The notes beneath the pieces were generated by a model, which saw nothing but the letters and a program-made list of their open reading frames with translations, was not told where the DNA came from and did not search any database. A stretch of DNA of 64,000 bases. It comes from Leucogyrophana mollusca. Its lineage: Eukaryota > Basidiomycota > Agaricomycetes > Boletales. Made by a program: the position numbers and the translations under genes. Numbering within the stretch: position 1 is the stretch's first letter; each line of letters begins with the position of its first letter. This document shows, piece by piece, positions 10,282 to 21,239 of the stretch. The stretch lies in NCBI GenBank assembly GCA_021014945.1, contig MU266355.1:1-64000 (forward strand), written 5' to 3'.

Positions 10282-12303
10282 CTAAAACCCTGCGTATGGC
10301 TGAACACGCCGTATACATTTCGGCTGTGGCCTCTCCCAATCGGCAAAGTTCGTCCCCGTTTGCAAATGCATAAACTGTTCCAGCGTCTGAGGTTGCTGCA
10401 GTTCTGGGGCAGGGAATGACATCGGCAGTTTGTCAGAAGGAAAGCCAAAGGGCCAGGTCGGGATGTAACATCGCTCCTGTCAATTTTATAAAAAATCGTT
10501 GACATAACTTTGAACAGAAAGTACTCACCTTGGGTCCACAAGAAGGCCTACACTTGATCCACACACTCCAGTCGAGCCATGTCATCAAGCCATCTAGCTC
10601 GGTTCTCCAATCTTGCAAGATTCCCTCCACTACCGCTCTGGGAAGGTCACCTTCACGATCGTCAAGCCACAGATACTCGTCTAGTCCATTCATCACGCCT
10701 TTTGCCCACATCTTCACCATGACGCGGCATAGTTCACGCGTCGTCTGCTGCACAGCATCTAGCAAGAGCCGCTCCGAGGGTGTCATTTGACCTGATAAAA
10801 GGGAAGATATAACAGTAGTATGGGCCGTAGCGCACCCCCTGAACACGGGCTTCGCCCACGAGGTCCCTACTTGCTGGAGCATGGAGGAGTTAGGGGGCGT
10901 CGCGGAATGGAGGGCATATGGTGTGACGATGACCCGCAGCTGGAGCTGGATGACACGTGCCTGTCGATAGAGCTCGTCCGAATCCATAACAGTGCTAGTG
11001 TCGGCCAAAAGATCTCGCAGAAGGTCTAACCTGTCGGCGTGCCGATCAATTATCACTCGGAAGAGTGTGGGCCAGTCAACTCCGCTGTTAGTCTGGTCTT
11101 GCTTTGAGAGGGTTTCGTCGAGACGCTTCATTAGTGCTGCGCTGTCGGCAGCGCTAATGCCAAGCAACCTGTGGTCCCACCGTTCCTGTCCAGCGCGTTG
11201 CGAGACGAGACTGGGGAAGAGAGCGGTGTCGTAGAATGAGACTAGTCGCGCAAGGTCAAGTTGAACGCGCGTTTCACCGGGGTAGCGATAATGCCACGAT
11301 GAGGAGTGGATAATTTCCGTAGCGCGAAACACTGTGCGATGTTAGCGTTATTTCGCGGCTGTCCGGGGTAGGCTCACTTATATGCTTGTAGTTTGGTCTA
11401 CCATCCTGGGGTGGCCCTATTTTTAGAGACGCGAGATTTGCAAAGGTCACAACCTCGACGCCCGCGGTGAAGTTGCAGAGCATAATTTCGCTTGAGAGTA
11501 TGGGATTAATGGTAGTCACGACTTGGACAGTGTAAGAAAGGGCGCTTACAAGTCCATCTGCATCCTAGGCACACAATTGTCATTTTGTTAGCATAGTGTT
11601 ATAGAGAAAGACACCGCCCCGGAGAACTTGCCTCGCGAACCCATCCAGTCCATATTGTTGCCCCCATTCACACAAGGCAGCAATTCTCTCTCTCTCCTTA
11701 TACAGCCATTCGGGTTTGGGCTCACCCCATGTAATGATGTCTTGGCTATCCATGGAGCCGCCCTGGTTGCCTTGTAGCTTCGACGCGCTACTTCCGTCGA
11801 AATAAAGTACCTGCAGAGGCCGTGTGGCTGCGAGCGTCAAGTGCCAGCACCCAGTTTCTGTCCTCCCTTGACAGAAGGCAAGCGAGTGTTCTGGGTCGGT
11901 CGCAGTCCACTCTGGGACGCTGGGAACCTCCTGTTTGGACGTTCCATGGTAGAGTAGAGTACCGGGACGCACTACGCCGGGTACGATGGTGTGCCCTGGA
12001 CACAGATAATAAGTCAGGCCTACTGCGGACCATGTAGTCCAAAAACTTACCGTTGCGATAGCGGGTATTGGGCCAGAACTGAAGCAGGGAGCTGGCAGTC
12101 TCAAATATAAGGTTGCCTGTTGCATTGGCATCTGGGGGTTCATCCAAGCGCCAGTCAACTAGCTCATCATAGCCAAAATCTAGCGGAATATCATGATGAG
12201 CACCAAGGGGCGTCTGAACAGCGTGAGCTGCCGTCGACGGGGTCGGCACTAGGATGACTGCCCCACAAGTCAAACCCACGAGAACATCTACCCACCACAT
12301 CAT
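10282..12303 (-). CDS. Secreted uncharacterised YHGT-motif protein, paralogue A
   Basis: Six exons (12303-12051, 11995-11632, 11564-11550, 11490-11378, 11331-10529, 10476-10282) total 580 residues. A signal peptide (MMWWVDVLVGLTCGAVILV...) is followed by WRLDEPPDANATGNLIFET, then GTLLYHGT, WTATDPEHSLAFC, LQVLYFDGSSASKL, MDSQDIITWGE, a helical segment and the long half beginning FRATEIIHSSSWHYR. The C-terminus IPTWPFGFP ... PQPKCIRR is shared by all three copies in the window. Two features stand out: a 15-nt microexon (11564-11550), and a donor after the second exon reading AG/GCAAGT, a GC-AG intron where the two other copies use GT. I recognise the family only as agaricomycete-specific and secreted; no function is established. 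It lies next to a truncated ASA1 copy. Confidence 0.85.
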
Positions 12304-12494
12304 AACACACAAGATTGATGGCAGTTCAAGTTGAAACTCGGTTCGTAAACAGCCTGCGCTCTCAATTTACGGGACCGAACAACTGCGGAGAAGAGTCATA
12401 AGGAGTTGTGGACTCTTTATGTTGTATCGATCTAGACAAACACGGCACCATGGGGATTACGTACGGTCGTCGGAAGTGTTCGCCCCATAATACG

Positions 12495-13070
12495 CACTGA
12501 CACAAAAACCGGAGAACTAACCTCAAGGCTCACTATTTTTCAAAGGTCATTAGCTTCCATATGGACACCCTCGTGGCCTTCCACCGACGACCAACCAGCG
12601 CCCTCTGGCGCTCTTTTCCTCGTCGTCATATCCCCGTCGTCCTCATCATCCATAATGCCATTCCCCGTGGGGTTCGCGTCTGCCGCTGCAGAAGCGAACA
12701 CAACTGCAGGTTCTCAGGTATAGGTGCGCAGTGAAACGCAGACGCCCACTTCCTGTCCCACCCGCCAACGGCACAAATCTGACCGTCGTCGCGTATTGCA
12801 ATACCGTTGTTGCCTGGATGCTCTGTTCTGAACGCCGTCAGCGGCTAACGATTCCGTTTCTGAGTGTGGGGTTCTGTCAGAGACAATGTCAGCGCTGTCA
12901 CGCTGGAAATGTCACACGAAAGAGCACCCTGATGGCTCACAATCATTGTTGAGAAGGAACGACTATCTTCATTCGAAACTTTGGTCTGCCTACGGGAGAC
13001 TAGCTCACAACAAGGGCATACCGTCCTATCGGATGGTCGGCAGATACGGTCAGCGCCGTGAGGGTGCTTA
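12495..13070 (-). pseudogene. Partial, decayed copy of ASA1 (3' part)
   Basis: This region aligns with about 16655-17260 of the intact ASA1 gene: the same WD-repeat C-terminus, the acidic DDEDD stretch and the same intron remnants. It lacks 105 bp present in the parent (16868-16972), with the trinucleotide tgc at both breakpoints, and it carries about 68 bp of extra sequence between two gctcacaa octamers (12935-12942 and 13003-13010). The upstream exons of ASA1 are absent, so no intact WD protein can be made. It sits just upstream of secreted paralogue A and in the same orientation as the parent gene. From 13071 to the end of the next gene (13373) I see nothing. Confidence 0.85.
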
Positions 13071-13372
13071 CCACCACATCTTCCTTTCAGCCACTTCGCT
13101 CAACCTGAAGTACTGGCTTTCAGTAAGGCGGAAAAGGTAGGCAAAACAGTTGGGAGAACCGCGAGTGAGGCTTTGTTGAAGAGCAAGGTGTTTTAGGGGA
13201 ACAGACCCAGCAATAAAATTATGTTTGGTGTGCTATCGCGCTCTACCAGCACAAGTTCTTCATGCAAAATGTCCTCACTGCATGTATGGCAGTGGTCATG
13301 TTGTATAGAACTTACTTGTATGAATAGAAGTTGCTACAGCTATAAATGTTACAAGGGGTCGACAATTGTTGA

Positions 13373-16300
13373 TTATTGTGGCACATGTTTTCCTGCCTCC
13401 CATCTCATGTGACGATCCAAGGAAGTACTTCCGAATTCCATCTGGTCTTGCAAGTAGCTGCCGAAAGGTTCGTGGTACGTCGGTGACTGCTGTCGTACCA
13501 CGAGGTGTCGTAGGGTACGTGCTATTCGGGGGTGTCGCGTCAGGAATGGAGCAGAAACCATGCTCTCTCTAGTTGCATAGATGCGCAGACAGGGGTCGTT
13601 CTTTTGGCTGGGTATCTCTGGAAAGGTTACCGAGAAGTCGGGCTTCTCCACACCCAGATCGACGAGGACGGCAATATAGGGCAACTTCGTCACGCATTCG
13701 ATCGACGAATGGCTGCGTTGAATGGAATCCAACGCGGCCTTGCTGGCCTTCTTCCCAGCGTTGTCCGAGATGAACAGCTGGGACATGCGGTCCTTGTCCC
13801 GAATTCCGGACAAAGGGTCGTCGAAAAATATCGGAATCATCTTGTCGATGTGCGGCTGACCTTGGCAGCACTGCACCGCACTGGTGCGATGCCAGTGTCG
13901 CAATGTCCAGTCTTCAGCGCTAATCGACCGATCTCAGTAATTTGGACATTTGAAAGGCAAAGTGACGTACAATTGCCTGTCATCGTCTTTGTCTCCGATG
14001 TCCCCAGTCTTCTTGCGGGGTGAGATATCCTGCTTCATCAACACCCAATGAGAAAAATTTATGTAGGCGTCCTTAAAGGCCGCCGTAGCCGTTAACGGTA
14101 TCGCCGAAGAGAATTGATCACCGAAGAGATAGTCCAGGAAAGGTATGACAGGGACTTTCTGACAGTCGATAAGCTCCACGTCCCAGGGTCCCCCACCTGG
14201 CTGTCGGATGTACGGGTTGATGACGTTGGGATGGACTTTGTCGCGGACATACTTGTCTTTGGCAAGGAGCCAAAGGAGCCTGCTCGCCAGCTCCCCACTC
14301 TGACCAATTTCGAACATCCCACTGTCGACCTTTCGAATCAGTGTTCTAAGTGCGTCCTCCAGCCGTGCTAGCGATCCATGCAAAAGATCAGCTGCGACGC
14401 AAGACAGGAACGGCTCAGATGGGTAACTTGTAACTCTCCACGCTCGGTCCTCCGTAGTCCCGGTGCATATGCGGAGGTGACTTGCCACCGCCGTCTCCAG
14501 AAACGGCACAGAATCGGGATGGCCAAAGCAGACGTCCAAGCCAAATCTCTGAGAGAGAACGGCCAGGGCCTGGTTCGTGTCTGTGGGATCGAAGTTGGCG
14601 GCGTTGCAGAGCCTAGAGCCAGCTGTGGTGATGATCCCGTCGACATCACTCATTTCCACGCCCTTGAGCGACGTCCACCTGTTACGACGCGTGTCGGCGT
14701 GAAACGATGGGTGGCAAAGGACAGCACTCACAGAGGTCGACCAAATCCGATAATATGGTCAAGTTTCGCCACCGCATTCGCGGTGATCCCGTCCAACGGA
14801 TCTGCATTCTGATCCCATCCTAGCAGGGTATAAGGAGGGAAGAGAAGTTCGCCACCTTCTGCGAAGAGAGTCGAGTCATCTAATGGCGATGTTGAGCGCG
14901 GTTCACAGCGAAAAATATGATCAGATGCTCACATATGACTTGCGGCGCTGAATAATCGGCCACCTTCGAAGTCGTAGACACAAATACAACCCAGACGGAC
15001 GCATGCTGATTTTGGAGGCGCGAATACGCACTGATAACCCTGCACAAAATGTGGGAAGGGCAATATGGCTTCTGCATTACGCTTAAAGTATGGGCTTCAT
15101 CGAAGGCGATTACCAGCTTTGGATGATTCGTGCTGCGATCGAATAACTGTGGTAAAGCGCGAAGCATCGCTCGATATACCTGGATCATGACCGGCCCGCC
15201 TTCTAATTGTGGTGGCCCTGCAGTCCCGCTGGTAAAGCCTGTTCAAGGACAGTGAGCGATGGCAAGCGGCGCACAAAGAAACAATATTACCTGCAAATGT
15301 CATGCTCTTCATCTCCACTGTTGTGACCGAGAGAGCCTAGGTTGACGTCATTCCATAGACTAATCATTATATTCCGCAAGATGCGTACCTGCCGATACTC
15401 GGCCAGCACTCTACAAAAGAATTTGCGGCGTTGTGCCGAACCCATGTCGCACATATGCTCGTTCCACTCATCGACGACATGGGTAATTTCTGAACCACCA
15501 GAGGCTCCAAACGAGGCTGTAAACTCCGTACGAAGTGTGATGAACAACGCCGTAAAGAAAGCGCAACATCGAGCACCGTATTGAGCAGAGGTGAGTGGTA
15601 AATCCTGAGTCAATATTGCGGATGGAATCGCATCACGCTCAGGAAAGCCGTTATCGTCCTCGGGCCGAAGGTTCATGTAAAGCACGACGACACCTTTATT
15701 TCGAAGCTTGCCACTGACCTCAGCCACCTGAGGCTGGAAGATACTTTGATCGATCTTACCTCGATAACCAATCGCGACTTTCCTGTGCCAGAACTTTGCA
15801 CGATAGAACAGAACTTGGCATAGTGGGGATTTGAGTCTGGGTTTGAGAATTTGGTGTTGTTGTTTGTTAGATATTCATACAAGCCGTCTACCGCAGCCCC
15901 GAGGAATGGTCGGATGAATGACTTGTGGAGGTCGCCGGTCAGGGTGACGGAAGGTTGATCTGGAACTACATTTCATCCAACTGCAATATCCCTGAGAAGG
16001 TGGAGCATACTTTTTTGGTCTCGCATGGGCTCGATTTCCGGTGCCCAAAGGACAGCTGACGCACATCTCAACACCGATTTTATATGGATAAAAGGTAGCA
16101 ACTTACTGCAGTTGACAAGGTTTGCGAGTTCCCTTGCGTTGAACGCGGCGCGTACTTCCCCGTACAACTCTGGATATTCCCGCAATAAACCCACCGCGGC
16201 TCCGGCGTTCTGGTATTTTTGATCCAGGAAGGGGTTCCAAGCAGCGACCGTGAGGTGTAGCATATACATGACATCCGCATTTGAAAGCTCGATGTCACCT

Positions 16301-16392
16301 TTTATCGACGAATCGATTTGACTCCATGCCTCTACATCGCAGCGAATGCGAGCCTCGTCGCTGATTTTGAGACGGCCCCTATCCAGTGGCAT
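13373..16392 (-). CDS. Large agaricomycete P-loop NTPase-like protein, probably disrupted
   Basis: Reading down the minus strand, an N-terminal domain (MPLDRGRLKIS ... GDIELSNADVMYMLHLT) leads to SSGTGKSRL, a Walker A-like loop, at about 15780-15800. LYMNLRPEDDNGFPERD follows, and then LVIAFDEAH as Walker B near 15100. Next come CRVISAYSRLQNQ, VWVVFVSTTSKVADYSAPQ, GWDQNADPLDGITANAVAKL and IGFGRPL. The rest comprises an alpha-helical half (13934-14690) and a C-terminal domain with DLGVEKPDFSVTF and CLRIYA, ending at 13373. This order is typical of a large lineage-specific NTPase family. Two oddities suggest damage. An in-frame TGA (15975-15973) separates the first exon block (RDIAVG) from VPDQPSVTLTGDL with no plausible intron to remove it. 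The frame after the Walker A exon can only be kept by a 32-nt intron. Coordinates span the whole gene; internal exons are not all resolved. Confidence 0.6.
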
Positions 16393-16687
16393 GGTTGCTG
16401 TCACGGTCAGGAGCAGCTGCTTCGCGCCAGGTCATTGACGTCTCAAACTCTAATACCAATCCGGAGTCGGAGATGAAACACAACCACCCACAAGAAACCG
16501 CACACCGCACTGTATGCGTAAGTGTGTTTTCCCTCGGACCATCACATCTCGTAGTGATGCTTCGTCGTTTTGTGTGGAATTCGTATTTTACAGTTGCCAC
16601 CAACTAGACTAGCTGGTCCAAAGAAGAAAAAATACAGCACCATGGAAATGACACATGGACACAAATCGGAGGACTAACCTCGAACGC

Positions 16688-18260
16688 TCACGTTTTTTCA
16701 AAGGTCATTAGTTTCCATATGGACACCCTCGTGTCCTTGCCACCGACGACCAACCAGCGCCCTCTGGCGCCCCTCTCCTCTGTCGTCAAATCCTCGTCGT
16801 CCTCATCATCCAGAACGTCGCTCCCGATGGGGTCCGCGTCCGCCGCTGCAGAAGCGAACGCAACTGCCTGGCAACTCTGCTTATGGTATGCGAGTGTTCC
16901 GAGGGGCTTGAACGATTTGGTGGAGAAGAGTCGCACCCTATAGCGCCGAATTAACATCCGGTTTGTTCATGCAGGTTGTCAGGTATAGGTGCGCAGTGAA
17001 ACGCAGATACCCACTTCCCGTCCCATCCACCAACGGCACAAACCCGACCGTCATCGCGTATTGCAATAGCGGCGTTACCCGGATGTTTTGTTCTGAACGC
17101 CGTCGCTATCGATTCCGTTTCTGTGTGTATGGGGCTCTGTCAGAGCTAATGTCAGCACTGTCACGCTGGGAGTGTGGGGCGAAAGAGCGCGCAGATGACT
17201 CACAATAAGGTCATACCGTCCTATCAGATGGTCGGCAGATACGGTCAGCGCGAAGGTGCTGTCTCTTGAGACGGCCATCGCCATGACTAGCGTGCCTTAT
17301 TTTAGAGTTTGGTCAGGCAATAGCAGATGCGGAACAAACCCGATTCAACATGGAGCTTGCACCTCCAGACAACATCCCAACCAATTCCCTCGATGGTCAC
17401 TTTCTTCTCTGGAGTCATATACCTTCGCAAAACGACACTGCCATCCTCGTAGGCACAAAGGATTTGCAGGTATCGTTGACTGGAGGTTGATTGCGGGGCA
17501 AGTGCAGAGTGGAAGAGATGTGTTGACATTATGATGCCTGTGCACAGGTAGTCCATTTCATATTAAACAGATTCGCGGGTCTCGAGGAGAGAAGGGCAGG
17601 GACGGACCGGTTTTACTACCTGAGCGTCCGTCGGAGAACGCAGTATCTGGTTCCTCAGGTTTTCCAATGGCTGCGTGTACCCTTTGACATGATGGCAGGG
17701 TCCATATATCGGCCTGACCAGCTTACGAGTGAACTTAGTCGCAGTCTAGCTGGGAGATAGACAATGCACACCAAGGAAGATTCGACAAGATTCGGCACAG
17801 CAACCAGAGCTTCAGCCTCATACAAATGAAGAAGCGAAAATTTGCAGTAATTAAGCGCATTGACGTCTAGAGAGTAACACAAAGTGGGCGTCGGTAGGCC
17901 CGGTAGAGATGCAGCGCCTCCAACTCGGATGGACGCTGACTCTTGGGGGCGCTTCCACACATGAAGCTTGTTATCTCGTCCGTGGCTGTGCAATAGATGT
18001 TATTCAAGAGGTGTCGGCCAGCGACAAGATCAACAGACAAACGTGATTATTTGCGACTCCCATTCCTCAATGTGGAGTAAGGCGTCTTTGTGCGCATTCC
18101 AGGCAGCTATGGCGCGGAGAGATCGGGTGGAAGTAATGGCAACTCGTCCGGTTGCATCTCCAGAGTAAATCCGTTCATTGTCTTGCGATACAAACAGGGC
18201 GCTAACGGGATCAGAATGTGAACGTAGCAGATGGATCGGAGAAGGCGCAGGGTTTGCCAT
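16688..18260 (-). CDS. ASA1: ASTRA-associated protein 1, WD40 repeat
   Basis: The protein starts MANPAPSPIHLLRSHSDPVS at 18260, followed by NERIYSGDATGRVAITSTRS and SLRAIAAWNAHKD. After an intron comes HGRDNKLHVWKRP, then YSLDVNALNYCKFSLL, PNLVESSLADIWTLPSC and VHAAIGKPEE. The C-terminal half has CAYEDGSVVLRR, VVWRCKLHVESVMAMAV, HPGNAAIAIRDDGRVCAVGG and finally GKDTRVSIWKLMTFEKT before the stop. These are WD repeats in the order of ASA1, a subunit of the TEL2-TTI1-TTI2 (ASTRA) chaperone complex that matures PIKK kinases such as TOR and ATM. At least five introns splice in frame. The one doubtful junction is near 17105: next to the acceptor this gene lacks 4 nt present in the truncated copy, so either a weaker donor is used or the frame shifts. 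It diverges from paralogue B with 369 bp between starts. Confidence 0.85.
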
Positions 18261-18549
18261 GGCGAAAGTCTCGAAAACAAGAGGCCAGAGCCTGCCACAC
18301 AACCGCCAGTCACGTGAGTCAATTCCAGTAATCAATATTGCTGCAAAGAGCGCTGAGATGTTGCCCTCGGTTTCGGCATTTGGTAGCACCTCGAGTGGCA
18401 CCAAAGGATCGACCGGCCAAAGCGCAAGGCATGTCATGCGAAATGACGGCTTACTGACTGACGTTGTTCGGCTACCGTCACCACGTCCGTTTTTTCCCCA
18501 GTGGGCAGTTCGGTTGGGTTCGGGCCCTGTGATGCCCTAAGGCTTTAAG

Positions 18550-18555
18550 TATAAA
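18550..18555 (+). promoter_or_regulatory. TATA box of secreted paralogue B
   Basis: TATAAA lies 80 bp upstream of the ATG at 18630. The same element in the same context (TATAAACAA) is found 72 bp upstream of the ATG of paralogue C at 21168-21173, within duplicated flanking sequence, which supports it as a core promoter. Confidence 0.55.
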
Positions 18556-18629
18556 CAAGATTTGCAACAGATTTGCACTATGCCATCACCCTCCATCTTG
18601 GCTCATCAAACGACACTCAGTCCTTCTCG

Positions 18630-20641
18630 ATGATGCATCTGGTGGCCTCGTTCCTGATCGTAGCTTCTGCAGTTGTTCATGCGGCAGTACCACATCCTGG
18701 ACAAAGACCTCTGGGCGTTACAAACGCCGCATCCACGGAATCCTCTTATCCAGAAGTTTTGGAAGGCATCGGTGCGAGATGGCGCCTCGACGAGCCACCA
18801 GCGACTAATGCAACGGGCCACTTGGTCTTCGACACGATCAACTCACTTCTTCAGCACTGGCCAAACACCCGCTATCGGAATGGTATGCAGTCGAGGCACC
18901 CTTGCTATCCTTCGCGCCTCAGTGATGTGTCTAGGTCATACTATCGTCCCTGGGACTCTGCCGGTTGGCACTCTCCTTTATCATGGCACCCGGGAAGGAA
19001 AGATCCCCGACATGCCAGACTGGGCTGCAACAGACCCGGAGCACTCGCTAATATTTTGTCACGGAAGTACAAAGGATGGTTGTTGGCATTTGACCCTTGC
19101 GACCACGCGTCCACTTAAAGTACTCTACTTCGACGGAAGCAGTGCCGCGAAGCTGGAAGACGGCCCGCTAGACAGTCAAGATATTGTCGCTTGGGGTGAA
19201 CTTCGACCTGATAAGGCGTACGACGAGATTGGACGGATCAAGGACCTGTGTGCTTGGGGCGAGCAATATGATCTAGATGGTTTCGTGAGGTTAGTGCTCT
19301 CGACCTGGTTGTTAAGGCTCACGCGAGACTTACGCAAGAACATTAAACCATCAGGATGGAGATGGATTTGTGAGTCCCCTTCGTTCGCGGGCACGTCATA
19401 CTCTGATCCACTGTGTTTCTCAGCGAAGTCATGCTCTGCAACTTCACTTCAGGCGTTGAAGTGGTCTCTTTCTTAAATATCGCCACGCTCAAAATACCAA
19501 ACCTAAGCCTTGACCACATACCGAATGACAAACATCTACGTAAGTTACCTATGGTCACTCGACTTATGTGCACATACGCCGATAATGACCATTTTTTCCC
19601 AGTGTTCCGCGCTTTTGAAGTTATGGCTTCGGGTTCATGGCACAACCATCAGCCGGGTGATACTCGCATTCAACTCGACCTTACCAACTTGATATCATTT
19701 TATGACACCGACCTGTTCCCCAGCCTTGCGGAAGGTCGCACTGGTCAGGAGCGCTGGGATCACAGACTCAACGGCTTAAGTTCTGCCGATACTGCAGCCC
19801 TAAGGGGCCGACTAGGACAGGTTCTCGTTGATCGGGAGCAGAAGAGCAGCGGGGTCGACTGGCAAACTCTGTTTCGGGTCGTTGCTGATCGATATGCGGA
19901 CAGGCTAGAGTTCATGCATCACCTCTTGACCGACGAGGGGGGAGACTTACTCAGACAAGCCAAGAACATACAGCTCCAGCTACGGGTCGTGGTCACACCA
20001 TACGCACTCCACTCAGCCGTACCCCCAAACGCTTCCATGATGCACGACGCGGACAACTCGTGGGCGAGTTCGGTATTTAGAGAATGCGCAACGACACATA
20101 CAGCTCAGATTGCCAAGTTATCGGCTGTCATGACGGCTTCTGAGCGGCTGATGCTGCATTCCTTACAAGAAACCACACGAGAGATCTGTCGTGTCCTGGT
20201 GGGCATGTGGGCGGACGGTGTAATGGCTGGGTTGGACGAGTACCTTTGGCAAGACCCTCCGTCGGGGGGTGATGACGATGACAAGCTTGAGAGGATTATG
20301 GCTCAGTGGAAAGGTCAACTAACATCCCTTATGGGGTGGCTCGACTGGAGCGTATGGATCAAGTGCAAGCCGGCATGTGGTCTTGAGGTGAGCCATCCGC
20401 GCACGTTTTACCCGGGGCGACGATTCACTGCCTGGTCCTGCAGGAGGTGTGCTACCTCCCGACCTGGCCATTTGGCTTTCCGCTTCCATCACTTCCACTG
20501 GAGCACGAGGACCTCAGCCCGAAGTCGCGGTCGCAGATGCTGTTACTCCAGAGGCAAACTCAACCCGGGGCTGGAGATGGGAATGAATGGCAGAGGCCCC
20601 AGCCAAAATGTATTCGTCGCTTACCACCCTACTCCTTTTAG
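18630..20641 (+). CDS. Secreted uncharacterised YHGT-motif protein, paralogue B
   Basis: Exons 18630-18882, 18935-19289, 19355-19369, 19424-19539, 19603-20387 and 20444-20641 give 573 residues. A signal peptide (MMHLVASFLIVASAVVHA) precedes the mature region. Conserved blocks are WRLDEPPATNATGHLVFDT, GTLLYHGT, DPEHSLIFC, CWHLTLATTRPLKVLYFDG, DSQDIVAWGELRP and LCAWGEQYDLDGFVRMEMDF. Then come EVMLCNFTSGVEVVSFLN, SWHNHQPGDTRIQLDLT, GVDWQTLFRVVADRYADRL, VVVTPYALHSAVPPNASM and WLDWSVWIKCKPACG. The third exon is only 15 nt (R/MEMD/F) and is conserved in all three copies. Copies B and C are nearly identical through introns and flanks, so they arose by recent tandem duplication. Exported location is inferred from the signal peptide; catalytic role is unknown, although YHGT followed by later Tyr and Glu residues is loosely reminiscent of ADP-ribosyltransferase folds. 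Confidence 0.9.
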
Positions 20642-20880
20642 CGTAAAGTTGACCCCTCCCTCCATGCTGTGTTGGTGTTCACCATGCATTGTCATGCAAG
20701 CAATAGAGATTCTCTACAGTTGGACTGACACGTTAAGTATTACAGTGGAGCACGAATGACTGTATTACTATCTCTTGATGCAAGCAACACCAGGCCAAAT
20801 GAGCTGCAGCGGGTATATGAATTCATTTACAACAGTGGGGTATGCATGTATGGGATGGCTCAAGCTGGATAAAAGGGTGC

Positions 20881-21167
20881 AGAATACCGTGAACGATTTT
20901 GCGATGTCGCGGTGAAAAACAAGGAGTCGGCCGAGTGCTGGTTGGCGCTGTCCACTTCTTCTTATCTGTATTTGTATGTCGTTATCTATACACAGTTACC
21001 TCGGTACCCAAGGGCCAAGGTAATTGATTTACAGGCGGCTTTTCCCCACCAAAGTATCTACCGGCTAAAAGCGCGCAGCTTGACTAACATTGTTCAATTA
21101 CAGGATTACCATTACCACGATCGTTCTTTCCTCAGTGGGTAGTTTGGGTCCTGTGGTGGCAAGGCTC
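20881..21167. other. Spacer between the tandem copies
   Basis: This is the unique spacer between the end of unit 1 and the promoter of unit 2; no open frame with motifs was found. Unit 1 downstream sequence from 20642 is duplicated after paralogue C. Confidence 0.5.
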
Positions 21168-21173
21168 TATAAA
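21168..21173 (+). promoter_or_regulatory. TATA box of secreted paralogue C
   Basis: TATAAA lies 72 bp upstream of the ATG at 21240, in sequence homologous to the TATA region of paralogue B. Confidence 0.55.
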
Positions 21174-21239
21174 CAAAATGCAGCAGATATGCACATCACC
21201 CTATATCCTGGCTAGTCAAACGACGCCCAGTCCTGCTCG

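Noticed and set aside
12943..13010. Small hAT-like insertion flanked by 8-bp gctcacaa repeats in the ASA1 fragment
   Set aside because: The 60-bp interior has no terminal inverted repeats and may be sequence lost from the other copy rather than an insertion.
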